Shown here in pieces: positions 45,311-57,460 of a DNA stretch of 64,000 nt. The DNA is from Zygnema cylindricum (lineage: Eukaryota; Streptophyta; Zygnematophyceae; Zygnematales; Zygnemataceae): positions 91,634 to 155,633 of the forward strand of contig JBBHKE010003486.1 in NCBI GenBank assembly GCA_037447655.1, in the 5' to 3' direction. The notes under the pieces were generated by a model. It was not told the origin of the DNA, did not search any database, and saw nothing but the letters and a program-made list of their open reading frames with translations. The stretch's first letter is position 1, and each line of letters starts with the position of its first letter. A program made the translations under genes and the position numbers.

Positions 45311-45473
45311 TACACTATTCAAATGCCTGGGGAATTAGAGTAATTGACACTAATTCAATCGTACCTATACAAAAGAAAAGGGAAATTAGTTTTTTTGATT
45401 TTTTTAGGTTCGAGGGTAGTAATTTACGGCCGAAAAATTAGTGTTATCACCTTTAATAGCGATTTTCGGTGTA
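45311..45473. mobile_element. Degenerate MITE of the TACACCGTG family
   Basis: Right end, reverse complemented, reads TACACCGAAAATCGCTATTA; the left end (TACACTATTC) is weak. Internal GTGTTA and TAGAGTAATTGACACTAA words fit the family. Confidence 0.4.
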
Positions 45474-45897
45474 CTTTCTCTTAGCTTACAATCATAAAAT
45501 AGTGTTGAGAACACTATGTGAGGGAGTGGAGTGGACTACAACTTGCCACGTTTCTTAACACTAAATTAGTATTTATATATTTGTTTTAATAAATCCTTAA
45601 TGCAAATGAGTGTAAAATCTTTGCCGAAAAGAAATACGGTTTTTTCCTGAAAGTCAGCAGAGTGAAGGAGATCTCTGAGGTACATTGACGCGGTACACTT
45701 GCGAAGTACACGTACATAAAACGCAAGTACGGATTTCCGTACTAAAATGGTTGGATTCCAAATCTTTGACGATTTTAGAGATTTGATCGTTAGCTTACGT
45801 GGAAGCACTCAAATCAGAACACGTATGTAAAAACTTATTTACAGACGTTACGCGATGTAACCGAGGCCTCTGTAATACAGAAATTTTGGTTTCACTG

Positions 45898-46129
45898 TAC
45901 CGTGTATCGTTAATTTGAGTTAAATGTTATGTTTAAGTAGTAAAGATTTTATATTTACACTTAAAACATCTTTTCGCTGTGAACACTTTGTCAGATTGTT
46001 AATCCGACGATCGCGATTGAAAGTTAAGCTTCTTACCTTTCGATTGGCGGACTCCAATCGAATATTCAACACGTGTACACGGAGAAAAATTGTAAGAAAA
46101 ACATTAGCACTATAGCGAATCACGGTGTA
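45898..46129. mobile_element. MITE, short class
   Basis: Left TACCGTGTATCGTTAATT (two bases shorter than consensus); right end, reverse complemented, TACACCGTGATTCGCTATAG. Contains the family inner blocks TTAAAACATCTTTTC and CGGAGAAAA, about 232 bp. Confidence 0.7.
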
Positions 46130-46266
46130 CATGAGGAAGAGTTTTAAATTTTGTACGGATGAAAAAGGCGACGGCTGGAACAGAACTGTAACTTTACAGA
46201 ATTGTAAAAGTTTGAAAAAAATATCGTATTAATATTCGTATTTTATTTGCATCGCCTCCCATCTGC

Positions 46267-46817
46267 TACACCGTCAATCGCTATTAGAGTAAAGGAATAC
46301 AGGTAAAAAAAAAATTAGTGTTATTAACACTAATCGGGATTTTTTTTTTTCTGAAAAAAATATATATACTAATTAATCCCTAACTGTAATTTGGGTTGTC
46401 CTGAATAATAAATACCTGCCCTTTCGATGTCTACAGTAATCTGTATAGCCGTACAAAATCTGACAATTCGTACGCCGTCCCGCTGTTCACACGGTCGACG
46501 GACGAACATATGAGAACGTGATTTTTGTCGACGAGTTTGCATCTCTTTCTTCCAGTGCACATTCACATGTGTGCGCAATAATGTTAAGTGTCTTTTTATG
46601 CCTTTGTAATTCAAAAAGTACCATTTCGTACGGAGATTCCCTGTTCGTACGCCATACTATTTCCATCGCAGTGTACTTTCCTTATTAACGCTAATTGAAA
46701 AAAAAACCTAATTAGAATAATGGAAAAAATAAAATTATTGATTGTATTTCGGGTTTTTTTTTTTGAAAAAAGGGCACCGAATTGGCGTTATATACTCTAA
46801 TAGCGATTGACGGAGTA
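46267..46817. mobile_element. MITE, long class
   Basis: Left TACACCGTCAATCGCTATTA; right end, reverse complemented, TACTCCGTCAATCGCTATTA. 551 bp with AGAGTA after the terminus as in 16991-17610. It lies three bases from the next MITE, so the two inserted side by side or one into the other's edge. Confidence 0.8.
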
Positions 46818-46820
46818 CTG

Positions 46821-47039
46821 TACACCGTGAATCGCTTTTAGTGTTAATAAAAGTTTCGCCACTCAAAACAAATTTTCTCCGTACATACCTCACTTTGAGA
46901 CCACCAATTGGAAGGTGGGAAGCTTGGATTTCAATCGCAACCGTTAGATCCATAATCGGACAAGCATGTACGGAGAAAAGAGGTTTTAAGTGGCAAAAAA
47001 ATCATTAACAGTTTAACACTAATAGCGATACACGGTGTA
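46821..47039. mobile_element. MITE, short class
   Basis: 219 bp. Left TACACCGTGAATCGCTTTTA; right end, reverse complemented, TACACCGTGTATCGCTATTA. Inner blocks as in 41369-41589 (GAGACCACCAATTGGAAGG). Confidence 0.85.
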
Positions 47040-47689
47040 CATTACTGTACTGTAGATTCTGTGTTGATACATATCGGGAATCGGGGAAAGCAGATTTCGA
47101 GAGATGAGATGAAATCGAAGCCCTTTTGTTAAGTTAAAATTTGAAAATCCAGATTGTTCGCCTTTTGTAATAAGAAGTTAAGAAACTTTTTCGAATATTA
47201 CTCCACGTGGAAAACGTACGGAGTTCGTTTCTCTAGGTGAGAGTAGACTGCCACGTGGCGTGACATTGGTTATTTTCTTACATTGAAATTTTAGGGTTTT
47301 GGAATTTTCAAGCTGTAGAAAGAAAAGAATATGGAGTTTGATGTTATTTGACAGGTCTTTTTTTGAGAGAGTGTGAAAGAAAAAAGTAGGAGGAAAAGAA
47401 AAGGAAATAGAAAATCATGTGTGCCCTTTAAATTGACTCCTTGGAACAATAATTTTAGTATGAAGCTTTATTATATAATTAAAACCTAAAAAAACCTACA
47501 AATCAATGTCTTTTTCTTTGGTTGTTTGTTTCTAAAATTTTTCGTTTTTGGTGACAGGAGGAACATTTCAATACTTGAATTTGTCTACACCAATATTTAT
47601 GCTCTTAAAAAATAATAAATCCAAAAGAAAAGAAACACCAAAAACTTATTTCTTTTTCAGTTTTCCAAATCTCAGGCTTTTTATTACAT

Positions 47690-47905
47690 TTCCCAACAAC
47701 AATTTGCTTTCCAATTTCCAATTCCCAATTCCCAATTTCTAATTTCCAATTCGAAATTTTCAGTTCCTAGTGTTCAATTCTCAATTTCCTTTCATTTTCC
47801 AATTTTCATTTTCAATTTCATTTCCCATTTCCCATTTTCCATCTTCAATTTCCCATTTTTAATGTTCGATGTCCAAACTTCAATCCCCAATTTCCGAGTT
47901 CTCAT
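47690..47905. repeat. CAATTTCC-type repeat block
   Basis: Imperfect repeats of CAATTTCC and CCATTTTC directly upstream of the 309-codon ORF; possibly part of its 5' region. Confidence 0.65.
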
Positions 47906-47947
47906 GGCCATATTTCAACTTTTTAAATCTTCCTAACTTTCCAAACT

Positions 47948-48877
47948 ATGTCTACTTCGACAAAAAAACCTCCGTTTGTTCAAATTGAATGGGATCTCAC
48001 CGATTGGATTCCCCCGATTCAAAACGCTTTAATAAACACAAACGGCGTCTTTTTCATTTCCGGATTATCTCCGAGTACATATTTTTTTACCGATGATTCC
48101 AAAAGAGCTATTCGCAAATTTTGTAAACTGTCACGCCGCATTTGTAAGGCGTATATGATGGTTGCCCAACATGAGCCTTATGAAATCCATTATGGCTTAG
48201 ATTATGGAAAAAATGGATGTGGTTTTAAACCATGGACCTCGATTCCACAAGATTTGACCATCGACAAAGGGCTTTTTACCATCGTTTTTGCGAAAAAAGT
48301 CGATTTAAATGGTTTTGAGCTTATGTTGAACGGAGTGTTTTTCGATGTGGGAGACCATTCTAATAAAGTAAATGAAGAATTTTTGTGTTTTGTACTTCCC
48401 GGATTCTCTCTCCAAGCTTTCGATAATTGTTTTCAAGCGGTACAATATCGTGTGAATAAACCGAATGAAGATTTAATCGTCAATCTGGACGAAGTTATTA
48501 AACCAATTGTTATTTGTTTTCAATCCACTTTAAAACCGTCTTTTAAATTGTTGTCGGGATTGACGGTCGAAGAAACTCAAATGATTAATTTTGACCAGAA
48601 AAGACGAGGAAAAAATGTCGTAGTCGATATTAAGTCTTTTTGTGGATCCTATCGTAGTTTAATTAACGCAAATTCTTCGACATCGGCGATAAATTTGAAA
48701 AATAGTTTTATCGAAAATACGAAATGGGCGGTCAAGCCAAACGATTTAGTTTTAATTTGCAAAAATAAAGGGGGTTTCTTTTTTGAAGGAAACACATTGG
48801 GGGATTTGGTCGAGATGTGTGGAGGAAAAACAAATTTAGAGTTTACAACATATGTTAGTACAAAGCGTTTGGATTGA
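47948..48877 (+). CDS. Intact single-exon ORF, 309 residues, unknown protein
   Basis: Opens MSTSTKKPPFVQIEWDLTDW and ends TTYVSTKRLD without break. This is far longer than chance at this A/T content, and codon use is balanced rather than repetitive. No signal peptide or membrane helix. Hydrophobic patches suggest a folded globular protein (GLFTIVFAKKVDLNGFELML, EEFLCFVLPGFSLQAFDNCF). Near the end a block KPNDLVLICKNKGGFFFEG leads to a Cys/Gly turn. It lies between a pyrimidine-rich and a purine-rich simple repeat. I do not recognise the family; it could be a lineage-specific gene or cargo of an unrecognised element. Confidence 0.65.
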   Translation: MSTSTKKPPFVQIEWDLTDWIPPIQNALINTNGVFFISGLSPSTYFFTDDSKRAIRKFCKLSRRICKAYMMVAQHEPYEIHYGLDYGKNGCGFKPWTSIPQDLTIDKGLFTIVFAKKVDLNGFELMLNGVFFDVGDHSNKVNEEFLCFVLPGFSLQAFDNCFQAVQYRVNKPNEDLIVNLDEVIKPIVICFQSTLKPSFKLLSGLTVEETQMINFDQKRRGKNVVVDIKSFCGSYRSLINANSSTSAINLKNSFIENTKWAVKPNDLVLICKNKGGFFFEGNTLGDLVEMCGGKTNLEFTTYVSTKRLD

Positions 48878-49180
48878 GAGAGAGGGAGGGAGAGGGAAAG
48901 GTAGAAAGAGAGGGCGGGGGAGAGGGAGAGGGAGAGGGGGAAGGAGGGAGAGAGGGAGAGGAAGAGGGAGAGGGATAGGGAGAGAGAGGGGGAGAATACT
49001 AAAAGTTTGGATTGAAGGAGAGGGAAAGGGGGAAGGAATTATGGAGTTTAGTGTAGAGAATGTGGAAAAAATGGAAGAGTAGGGAGAGAGAGGGGGGGGG
49101 GAGGAAGAGAGCGAGAGAGAGGGGCTGAGAAAGAGAGAGGGAAAGAGAGGAGAGACAGGGGAGGGGAGAAATAAGGGAGG
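48872..49180 (+). repeat. Purine-rich GGGAGA tract
   Basis: About 300 nt of GA-rich repeats starting at the stop codon of the 309-codon ORF. The Arg/Gly-rich frame at 48852-49082 is compositional. Confidence 0.8.
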
Positions 49181-50640
49181 AGTTAAATGTTAGTGTCTAG
49201 TTTTTAGTCTAGATGGATGAAATATCTTTTTTTTAGTTTTTTGTCGAGTTTAAATTTACAAATTCCTAAATTTTGGCATTTTTAAGTTTAAATTTTGTGA
49301 AATTTGGTTTTGTGAAATTCTTTCCAAAATAAAAATTAATCGTCAATTATTCGAAAAGTGAATTAGTAATGAATTTTGGGTTTTTCTTTCTTTCATGGTT
49401 TTGGGATTTTACAATTTTTAAGGTTTTTTTTTAAAAGAAATGTACCCAAAAATGATTTGAAAGAGTTTAAGTTTTTTTTAAAGGAAATGTTTATAACATT
49501 TATTTGAATATTTCCAATTTTTAAGGAAAATAGTATACAAATGTGAAACTCTAGATTGTTTAAAACCCTAAAAGTAAAATCACTTTAATTTTTGTTTGTT
49601 TACCGGACCATGTTTTTTTTCAAGTTTAAAATTTTATTTATTCATTATTGTTATTATTTTTATTATATTTATTATATTTTATTATTTTTATATATAATTG
49701 GCCTTGTTAGTTATTATTTTTTCCTACCACTTTGTTAGTTAAAGGTACTAACCAATTAAAAACTTTATGTACAATAAAGCATGTATGGAATTATAGAACA
49801 ATATATGGTTTTTACGTGTACCTTTTAGATGTACTCTCTTATTTTTTGATATACTTTTAAGACTTTCATATGTACTTTTCTGACTTATTCACTCAACATT
49901 TTTAGTAACTTAAATAAAAAATCAAAATCGATGTTTATTCGTAATCTTGGAGACAAAAAAAAACGTAAGAAAATGAAAAAAAAAACAATATTTCTTTTTA
50001 GTTTTCCACGGGATTTTTATATCCCACGTTAGTATGTTTCGTGATCTCAAAGATCGAGTTAAAGTTACGAAATTCCCAAAGACACTTGTATCTCGGTTTC
50101 TTTAAAGAGTAAAATTTTATGAGTAAATTTGGGTAAAGCGTAGTCATTGACAAAGTACTCAACCACTTAAATTCTTAAAACATATAATTATACCAATAAA
50201 ACGTTGGTCAATGATTTGTTGACAATAGTTTTAGATTGCTAATAGAGGTATAGGTGTCGATTATATTTCTAGGGGACTTTATTACTGCATCTCCCATGCG
50301 ATCGCTATAGGTTCTGGATACCCGTGCAACGAACTTGTAGCTCAAGATATTTCAAAACATTTTGACCATAACATATTTGGGAATTCAATACATACGTATT
50401 TCAATTCCAAATCATTTAGTATTTTACAAAGTGGGAACCGACAATGCCTTAGGTGGCGATCACAAACGTCCTTAGGCCCGACGAAATCCTATCATACGAA
50501 TCATATCGTACGACAGCATGTTGTACTTTCAGTTATGCATTATTGGTGTACAGAGGCAAGACACCCGAATTCTAAACCGTGCGGTTTAGCAATCGGCACA
50601 TTTGAATGCGTACGATCACGATGAACCATTTTTGCCGTCC
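49181..50640. other. AT-rich spacer without recognised gene
   Basis: No ORF, domain or repeat match supported. 49610-49700 is a low-complexity T/A stretch. Confidence 0.45.
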
Positions 50641-50761
50641 AGTCCATAACTAGAACCGTGACAAAATGTCCCAAACGTGAAGGAGGAATGGATGGTAAAA
50701 TCCATAATAAAACCATGTGCTTTTACTGCCACATAGTGACATGTAAATTTTGTAACAATTA

Positions 50762-51480
50762 GGGGGGCCTTCCATTAGAGGAAAAGTGGGGTTGTTTACT
50801 AGACGCCGCACGTTTTCTTACAAGTTCCTACCATTTATTTTTTTGTCAGACGAAACATGTTTACTGAATACCTATTAGAATACTCCAAGCGCATAGGCAT
50901 AAAGCATGTTTAATGGTTACCTGTTAGGATAAAGCATATAAGCATAAAGCTTGACTGTTAGATCTCTTTTTCAGATCTGCGGAGCATTCACGCAAATCAC
51001 CCAATGTGTGGATAGTCTACTCAAGAGGACACTTGCTTCATAATGGACGTGTGCCATTGGTACACGTGAAAAGGCAAGATATCCACAACGAACACGCGAT
51101 AACAAGCCTACACGTCGCACATGCCATGTGCCTTTTGCCACGGTGGATGCAAGTCCACCGAAAGTATCCTCGCACGCTCCTTCGGACATCCAATGACCTT
51201 CAAAGTTTGTTGCGCCTTTTTCCCATTCCATTTTTAAATTTTGATTTCCATTTTCAAGATGAAAATTTGGCCGCAAATGTATGAATCATAAATTACTTTC
51301 GTTGGTATAGGTATTACGCTCAAGTTTTCTGCTTGAATAGTATTTTTAGGTACCAACCAAAATGAGCCAGCATAGGAGAGAGGTTGTTTACTGGCCCGAC
51401 ATAATAGAAGACCCTGACAGTAAACCTTGCCAGAATACGTGTCCGTACGTTTAATGAGATTGCCTAATGGAATAAAGGCC
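50762..51480. mobile_element. PIF/Harbinger-like (Tourist-type) MITE
   Basis: Ends GGGGGGCCTTCCATTAG and, reverse complemented, GGCCTTTATTCCATTAGG. TTA flanks both sides (50759-50761, 51481-51483), the usual target of this superfamily. The downstream duplicate (near 57572) lacks it, giving an empty-site comparison. 719 bp, no transposase; the frames inside are not genes. Confidence 0.75.
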
Positions 51481-52477
51481 TTAGTGTTTTCTCCAAATTT
51501 GTGGGTTTTTAGCATTGACAAGTAGTACACTTACAAGCTGCTTGACTTACTTTCTAGAGTTGACATACAAACATTGAACAACTACATGAACAAACGTTGT
51601 AGATATGTCTTGCAAGGTGGCTTGTTTTGTGGCTAATTACTTACATAGTGTTGTCTACACTAATTTATGATTTAGGGTTAAGATATTAACTACCTGGAGA
51701 GAGTGATGGATTCCATAGTTGTTCACACCGTTTAGTGCGAACGATTCAATCGCAACAAATTATACGTAACGAACGCATTGAACGTTTTGAAAAAATAGTA
51801 AAAATCGTAAAAATCGTTAATGAATTTTCGTCCGTACTATTCCGTACATGTAAACAAAATTGAATTTTACATATACCGCAGTTTGTACATTTTCCATACA
51901 ATTCCTGTCACTTTTCGTCATAGTCCTTACATTTTCGGTACAATTCCGTACGTTTCCCGTAAAATTTCTGTTCAGTTTACCGGACAGAAAGTTCTACGAA
52001 GTGCAACGTATCTTTTTGTCAAAGTCCGTGTTTTTTTCGTACAAAACCGTACATTTACCGTAAAATACCGTACAGTTTCCGTAAATTGCCCGTTCAGTTT
52101 ACGAGACAGAAAGTATATCGCGATTTTTTACGATTTTTTCAGCAGTCACGAATTATAAGCAGCAATCGGAAAAAAGGAAAAAATCGTACGATTTGAACAA
52201 CAACAATCGATTCTCATAGCGATCGGGCGGCGTATTGCACATAATGTGGTCGCACTAAAGAGCACTATTTTCGCGTATAGTATGGGCAGAATAAATGGCA
52301 CATTTAAACTATGCGTGTGAAATGGTTGACGAAAGAGACCGTGACCGTACATAAAAGACAAACATTGACTTTCGTGAACAAGATCGGGAGCATATTGACT
52401 TTTAACGACAAGACCGCCACCATTGGAAAATCTACTTTTACACGCAGTTCGACCGAGTCCACGCTGCCATAGTCAAC

Positions 52478-52499
52478 CGTCAACCGTCAACCGGAATAC
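52478..52499 (+). repeat. CCGTCAA short tandem repeat upstream of the COBRA-like gene
   Basis: Three consecutive GTCAACC units within 22 nt, about 400 nt before the TATA box. The word resembles GTCAA-type transcription-factor sites, but function is only a guess. Confidence 0.45.
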
Positions 52500-52878
52500 A
52501 AGTCGGCTGTACTTTGCTGTAACTGTACGGCGTTTCCTGTAAAGAATCTGACTGAATATTGCCGATACTCGTCGCTATTCACTCCAAACAACCCGTCGGA
52601 CGCCTCATTCCGACCGGCGAGCCGATGTCAGACACGGCTTACTACTGTACTGTCCTGAACCGAGCAATTTTCGCGCTACGGACAAACGGTGAGAGGATGC
52701 GGCGCACGAGTCCACGTCGCCCCCCTTTCATTCCGCTTTACGACGCGTTGCGCCGCGCGGACGTCGTGTGTATAAATATGTACTGTATCGGACGCGTCGT
52801 ACGGACAACCCGCGTCGCGGGAGGGCATTCACGTTGACCGACGGACTTCCGTACAGAGCCAAATCCGCATCGTCACGA

Positions 52879-52888
52879 CTATAAATAG
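52879..52888 (+). promoter_or_regulatory. TATA box of the COBRA-like gene
   Basis: CTATAAATAG lies about 240 nt before the ATG and would start transcription near 52915. A second candidate, GTATAAATATG at 52769-52781, is shared with the downstream duplicate at 58136-58147. Confidence 0.6.
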
Positions 52889-53052
52889 CGCCAATCCCTC
52901 CAATTCGGAGAGTCACAGAAGATCACGCGGCAATACAGAGAGCAAAAAGCGAACTGCTAAGGAAATCCTTAACCCTAAAAAAGATAAAAGGAGAAACGAC
53001 GTTTTCAAAGACACCAGAAAAATCCAAACGTAGACCGACGAAAGGAGATAAG

Positions 53053-53057
<5 letters not shown>

Positions 53058-53118
<61 letters not shown>
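53058..53118 (+). repeat. (GA)n microsatellite adjoining the start codon
   Basis: About 60 nt of GA repeats end directly at the ATG at 53119, so they form the end of the 5' UTR. Confidence 0.9.
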
Positions 53119-53123
<5 letters not shown>

Positions 53124-56104
53124 TCGTAATCATGTTTCACACGTGGCAGCGGCAATAGTTGCCCTGGTATTGCTGACGTCATCATCGGCCGGCGGGTCCT
53201 CTCTTCCACGGGATCCCAACGGCCATGTGGTGGTGACGTGGGACGTGCTGTCGTGGACAACCGACGGCTACGTGGCAGAAGTACGGCTGGAGAACAGACA
53301 GGCGTACCGTGCACTGTACGGATGGTATCTCGGCTTCGAGTGGACCGACGGCGAGATGATTTCCACTGCTCTGGTAGGCTGACGTCATCATGTAAAACAC
53401 TCTCCCGTGAAAAGCCGCGTAGAACGGAAAGTGAAAACTGGAAATGTTTAGTTACGTTTCACTGTTTCTTCATGGAGAGTCTCTACTGTACTGTACCTCT
53501 TCGCTGACCGGTCGGCCAATGGCGTTGCAGGGCGCGCAAGCGGTATTTCAGGGCGACTGCGCCAATCTGACAGAGCCTGGAGCCGACGCGCCGCACTGGT
53601 GAGCAGGAACCGACAAAAAAAATAGGACTACAGTACAGTAGAATTACACCGCAGAGAAATAGTACCAGAATTTGTGAATTACACTGCTGTCTGGTAATGT
53701 AATGTATGTACGAATTATATACGGATTACGTACTCAATCAACGAATTCTCGGGAAGTACAGAATAGACTAGTTCTGAACTGTACTGTACTGTACTGTACT
53801 GTAGAGCTTAAACGTTTTTAGGTCGAGGTTTTCACGAGTTTGCAGTTTCGTAGGAGGCAGGAAATAAAGCTTCGCGTTTTTAGGGTTTGCTTGAAATAAA
53901 ACTGCAGTGTTTTCCACACAAAGTGCTGAAGCTCTGCGTTTCGCCATGGCAGCTGCTCGCCCTTCCCGGTCATGGTGGACCTCCTCTCCACCGCCGACTC
54001 CACTCTGCAGGTCGCTAACTGCTGCCGCGACGGCGTGCTTCTAACGGCCACGCAGGAAGTCAACTTGACGGCCGCTAGGTTCCAGGTAACACCTTCCCCA
54101 GATGCTGCCAACCAGGAACTGCAAGTCGTTGTTCATCGCTTGCAGGCTGTTTCTTGGGAAGAGCAAACACTCGCACGCTCTGTCTAAAGCAGGACTGACT
54201 GAGTGGTGTCCGTACACGTGTCCTTTTTTTGTCCTTTCTTATTGCAGATGAGCATCATCAATGCCGCTAACAATCTCAGCGCTCTCGTCCCTCCGGCTAA
54301 CTTCACGTGAGCATCCTTACACTCTTATCTCCTTCTCCCACTCTACCTCTCGCACAGCTTTCTCTCTCTCCTTCTCCCTCTTCTTAAGTACTAGCTCCTC
54401 TCTCCTTCTTAACCTTCTCCCTCTTCTTAAGTACTAGCTTCTCTCTGCAGCTTCACCTCTCTCCTTCTCCCTCTTCTGAAGTACTGTCTCCCTCTTTTGA
54501 TTCGTCTGCAGTCTTATGGGCGATGACTACGTCTGCACAGCCCCGGCTATCGTGAACAACTCCCTCTATACTGCCGATTCGGGCCGCCGATACACTCAGG
54601 CCTTCCGTACCTTCCAGGTGAACTGTACTTATGCCCAGGCCGCGGCGGAGCCAACCCCCGGCTGCTGTGTGTCACTGTCGACGTTCTACAACTCCTCCGT
54701 CGCGCCGTGCGCCGCCTGCGCGTGTGCGTGCGGCAGCTTCAGCGAATCGGATTCGCTCTGCGACGTCACATCGCCGCTGGCGTACCTCCTGCCTGCGCCG
54801 GCGGACGTAAATTCGACGTATTCTCCGTACGCGCGAGAATGTTCCGCGGACGGATGCCCAGTCAGTGTGCACTGGCACGTGCAGGTGGGTGCCTTACAGC
54901 TGGAATGAATCAGTTTTGCGCGTTTTCCACTTTTAACGCTCCTCATTCGTCAAATTATGACTGTGAATGCTCCTCATTTATTCATTTTAACATATGAGTT
55001 CTCCTCATTTATCTAACCTACGAATGCTTTCATTTATGCATTTTAACCTATGAATTCTCCTCATTTATGCATTCTAACCTACGAATGCTTTCATTTATGC
55101 ATTTTAACCTATGAATTCTCCTCATTTATGCATTCTAACCTACGAATGCTTTCATTTATGCATTTTAACCTGTGAATTCTCCTCATCTATGCATTCTAAC
55201 CTACAAATGCTCCTCATTATGCATTCTCACATACGACTGCTTTGTTTGATTCTCCAGGCGAACTACCAAGGCTACTTTGAGGTTCTTTTGACCATCACCA
55301 ACCGCATGCTCTTCCAATCGTACGGCAATTGGACATTGACTTTGGAGCATCCCGACCTCGACAACATCACCTCCATCGACTACTTTGGCATGAGCTCCAT
55401 TCTGCCGTACGGAGTGAATGATACCGCCGTACTATTTGGACTGCCGTACGTGAGCACCAGTTTGGTGGTAGCTCCAGGATACGTGCAGGCGACGCTGTTG
55501 ATTGGGAAGGACGAGCTGTTCACATTGGAGAACGGATACGCATTTCCGAAGGTACGGACGGGAACTTGCATCCGTACAAAGGTCGTTTTGGTTTCGTAAT
55601 TTGAACTTTCCAATTTTTTAAGTGCGGTAGTGCGGTATATGAGCCAAGATTGTATTTTTTTAGTACATTTCTTGATGAGAAGGTCGCATTCTTGGTGAGA
55701 ACGCCGCATAGAAGGATTGGACAAGTATGCAGTACGGAAAGAATATTTTAAAGATAAGCACATTTTTCTCATTTTTGTATTGCCTTGTGGATTGATACGG
55801 CTAAGTATACTTCCTATCGAGGGTTATATTGCATCATGTCGATGGAGGAGATTTATTGATGAGGATGATTAATTATTTCTCTTTTTGTCTAAAATGTATA
55901 ATGTGCCGGCAAGGAAATCTGACGCTTTGTATTTCTCTATTTCTTTTTTTTGCTACTCAGAGCGTGATGTTCAACGGACAAACATGTGTCATGCCGACTT
56001 GGTATCCGACATTGCCAAGTGGCGCGTTCAGATTTGCTCAACCATCTTATGTTCTTATGGCAATGGCAACACTTCTATTGTCCATCGTCTTCACCTGGTA
56101 TTAG
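53119..56104 (+). CDS. COBRA-like GPI-anchored protein, seven exons
   Basis: Exons 53119-53373, 53531-53598, 53953-54085, 54248-54306, 54512-54884, 55258-55551 and 55961-56104 join in phase with GT-AG borders to give 441 residues, the usual COBRA length. N-terminal signal peptide (AAAIVALVLLTSSSAG), then DPNGHVVVTWDVLSWTTDGY, the COBRA-domain opening. Conserved Cys-rich PHCC and VANCC blocks follow, then PGCCVSLSTFYN (CCVS about residue 223) and a Cys-rich CAACACAC linker. The second half has MCPV-like DGCPVSVHWHVQ, LTITNRMLFQSYGNWTL and CVMPTWYP. A hydrophobic tail (YVLMAMATLLLSIVFTWY) fits a GPI signal. COBRA proteins act at the cell surface in cellulose microfibril deposition and oriented expansion. 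Function here is by family. Confidence 0.93.
54340..54505. repeat. Tandem repeat in COBRA-like intron 4
   Basis: Units of about 50 nt containing CTCCTTCTCCCTCTTCTTAA and AGTACTAGCT, repeated about three times, filling the intron before the acceptor. Confidence 0.7.
54930..55240. repeat. 30-31-nt minisatellite in COBRA-like intron 5
   Basis: Alternating units of the form CTCCTCATTTATGCATTCTA-ACCTACGAATG and CTTTCATTTATGCATTTTA-ACCTATGAATT, about ten in all, making a 61-nt higher-order repeat. Fills most of the intron. Confidence 0.85.
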
Positions 56105-57460
56105 CATAAAGCTTATAGTTACAGGGTAATTAAAGGTAATTAAAAGGTAACAAGATGTTTAGGGTGGCGGGTTTGTATATTTTAAGGAGAAACCTCCAAT
56201 TTTATTCATGTGTATATTTCTTAAAAGGCTCATAAAGAGAGCTTTAGTTATAAGTTTTAGTGAAACTTAAGGTCAAGACGGGAACATTTTTGGAGGAACA
56301 TAAAGTTAGAATCGACACATTCTTTCAATAAGATTCACATCAAGAATAAAACCACACATATTTTTCGATTTTTTTTAGAATTAGTCACACAATTTTGACC
56401 ACGTAAAAAAGGATCCACCTATGTAACTACAAGGTTGGAGGGATCCTAAATCTACAAATGTCTAGGCAATGATTGATGGTTAACCTTTTGTAAATAATAA
56501 AATCGACAACGATATCTCCCCTTCAAATTATTCGTAAGAGATGGGTGCGATTGTGTATGAGTTTTGTTTTGTACCATAGTGATCAATTCATGACTTCTCT
56601 TATAAGGTATCGTTCGTTATGTTGTGTTCTTTTTTTTCTTTTTTTTTGGTCCAAATTCTTTGACCATTATTAATCATTAATATATCAAGTGAAATGTTTT
56701 AGTCATATGATTGGACGTTGACTTTTTTCAACCATTGTCATCGTTGATTTTTGGACGGAACATGTCTAGTTTAGAAAATTCGGCGGAACTGAACGGCATC
56801 ATCATAGAAAAAGTCTGAAAGTGGAATTTCACCATAAATGGGTTTTGACCAAGTAAATGAAAATAAAGGCATACGTAATGTTCTTAAATTAAAATTTATG
56901 TTCATATTAAGTACATTAGGTACTACTCTGAGTCCAAAGTCAGTTGGAGTCAAAATGAATGGGCTAATTGATTCTTCGTAAAAAAATCATTCATATGATA
57001 ATAATAATAAAAAAAAATCAGCAAAACAAATTGCATATTCATGGACTCATTCTCAACAAGGTAAATTTGACTAGTCCACTTGCTAAATTCAACGATTGTA
57101 ATGTCGGCGTAACAATATCAAAAATAAAATCGCTTATTAGAACTTTCATTCTATTATTTTCCACACTAAACGAAGAACATCAGGAATCGCTATTACTGCA
57201 AAAAAAAATTATTAGTGTAAGGGAAAAAAATATTATTAATGCTACTTTGGATTCAAACTTAACAAAACATTAACGCTAAGTAATAGACATCATACTAATT
57301 TTCCTACCTACTCCTATAGGGATATCTTTTACAATGTGAATAATGTGGATATCTTTTACCATGGGAATACGACTAACAATATATATTCCATAAGATAAAC
57401 AGACACCTCATATACAGGTGCGTTTTTTCAACAAATGTATATCAAAAACCAAGTTTTATA
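56105..57460. other. Spacer downstream of the COBRA-like gene
   Basis: AT-rich. Short frames (56771-56953, 56968-57273) have no domain. 57210-57290 has GTGTAAG and TTAACGCTAA words reminiscent of MITE ends but no clear pair. Confidence 0.4.

Larger units (their letters stand above)
50640..52800 (+). repeat. Upstream copy of a duplicated gene-flank segment
   Basis: Blocks match 57460-58720 in order: the segment before and after the Harbinger-like MITE, AAATTTGTGGGTTTTTAGCA, CATAGTGTTGTCTACACTAA, CATAATGTGGTCGCACTAAA, CTGAACCGAGCAATTTTC and GTGTGTATAAATATG. It contains the promoter side of the COBRA-like gene. Confidence 0.75.

Noticed and set aside
45566-46614. Short ORFs between and inside MITEs
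   Set aside because: They overlap MITE ends, lack domains and conflict in phase.
48852-49082. Arg/Gly-rich ORF after the 309-codon gene
   Set aside because: Pure GA repeat translation.
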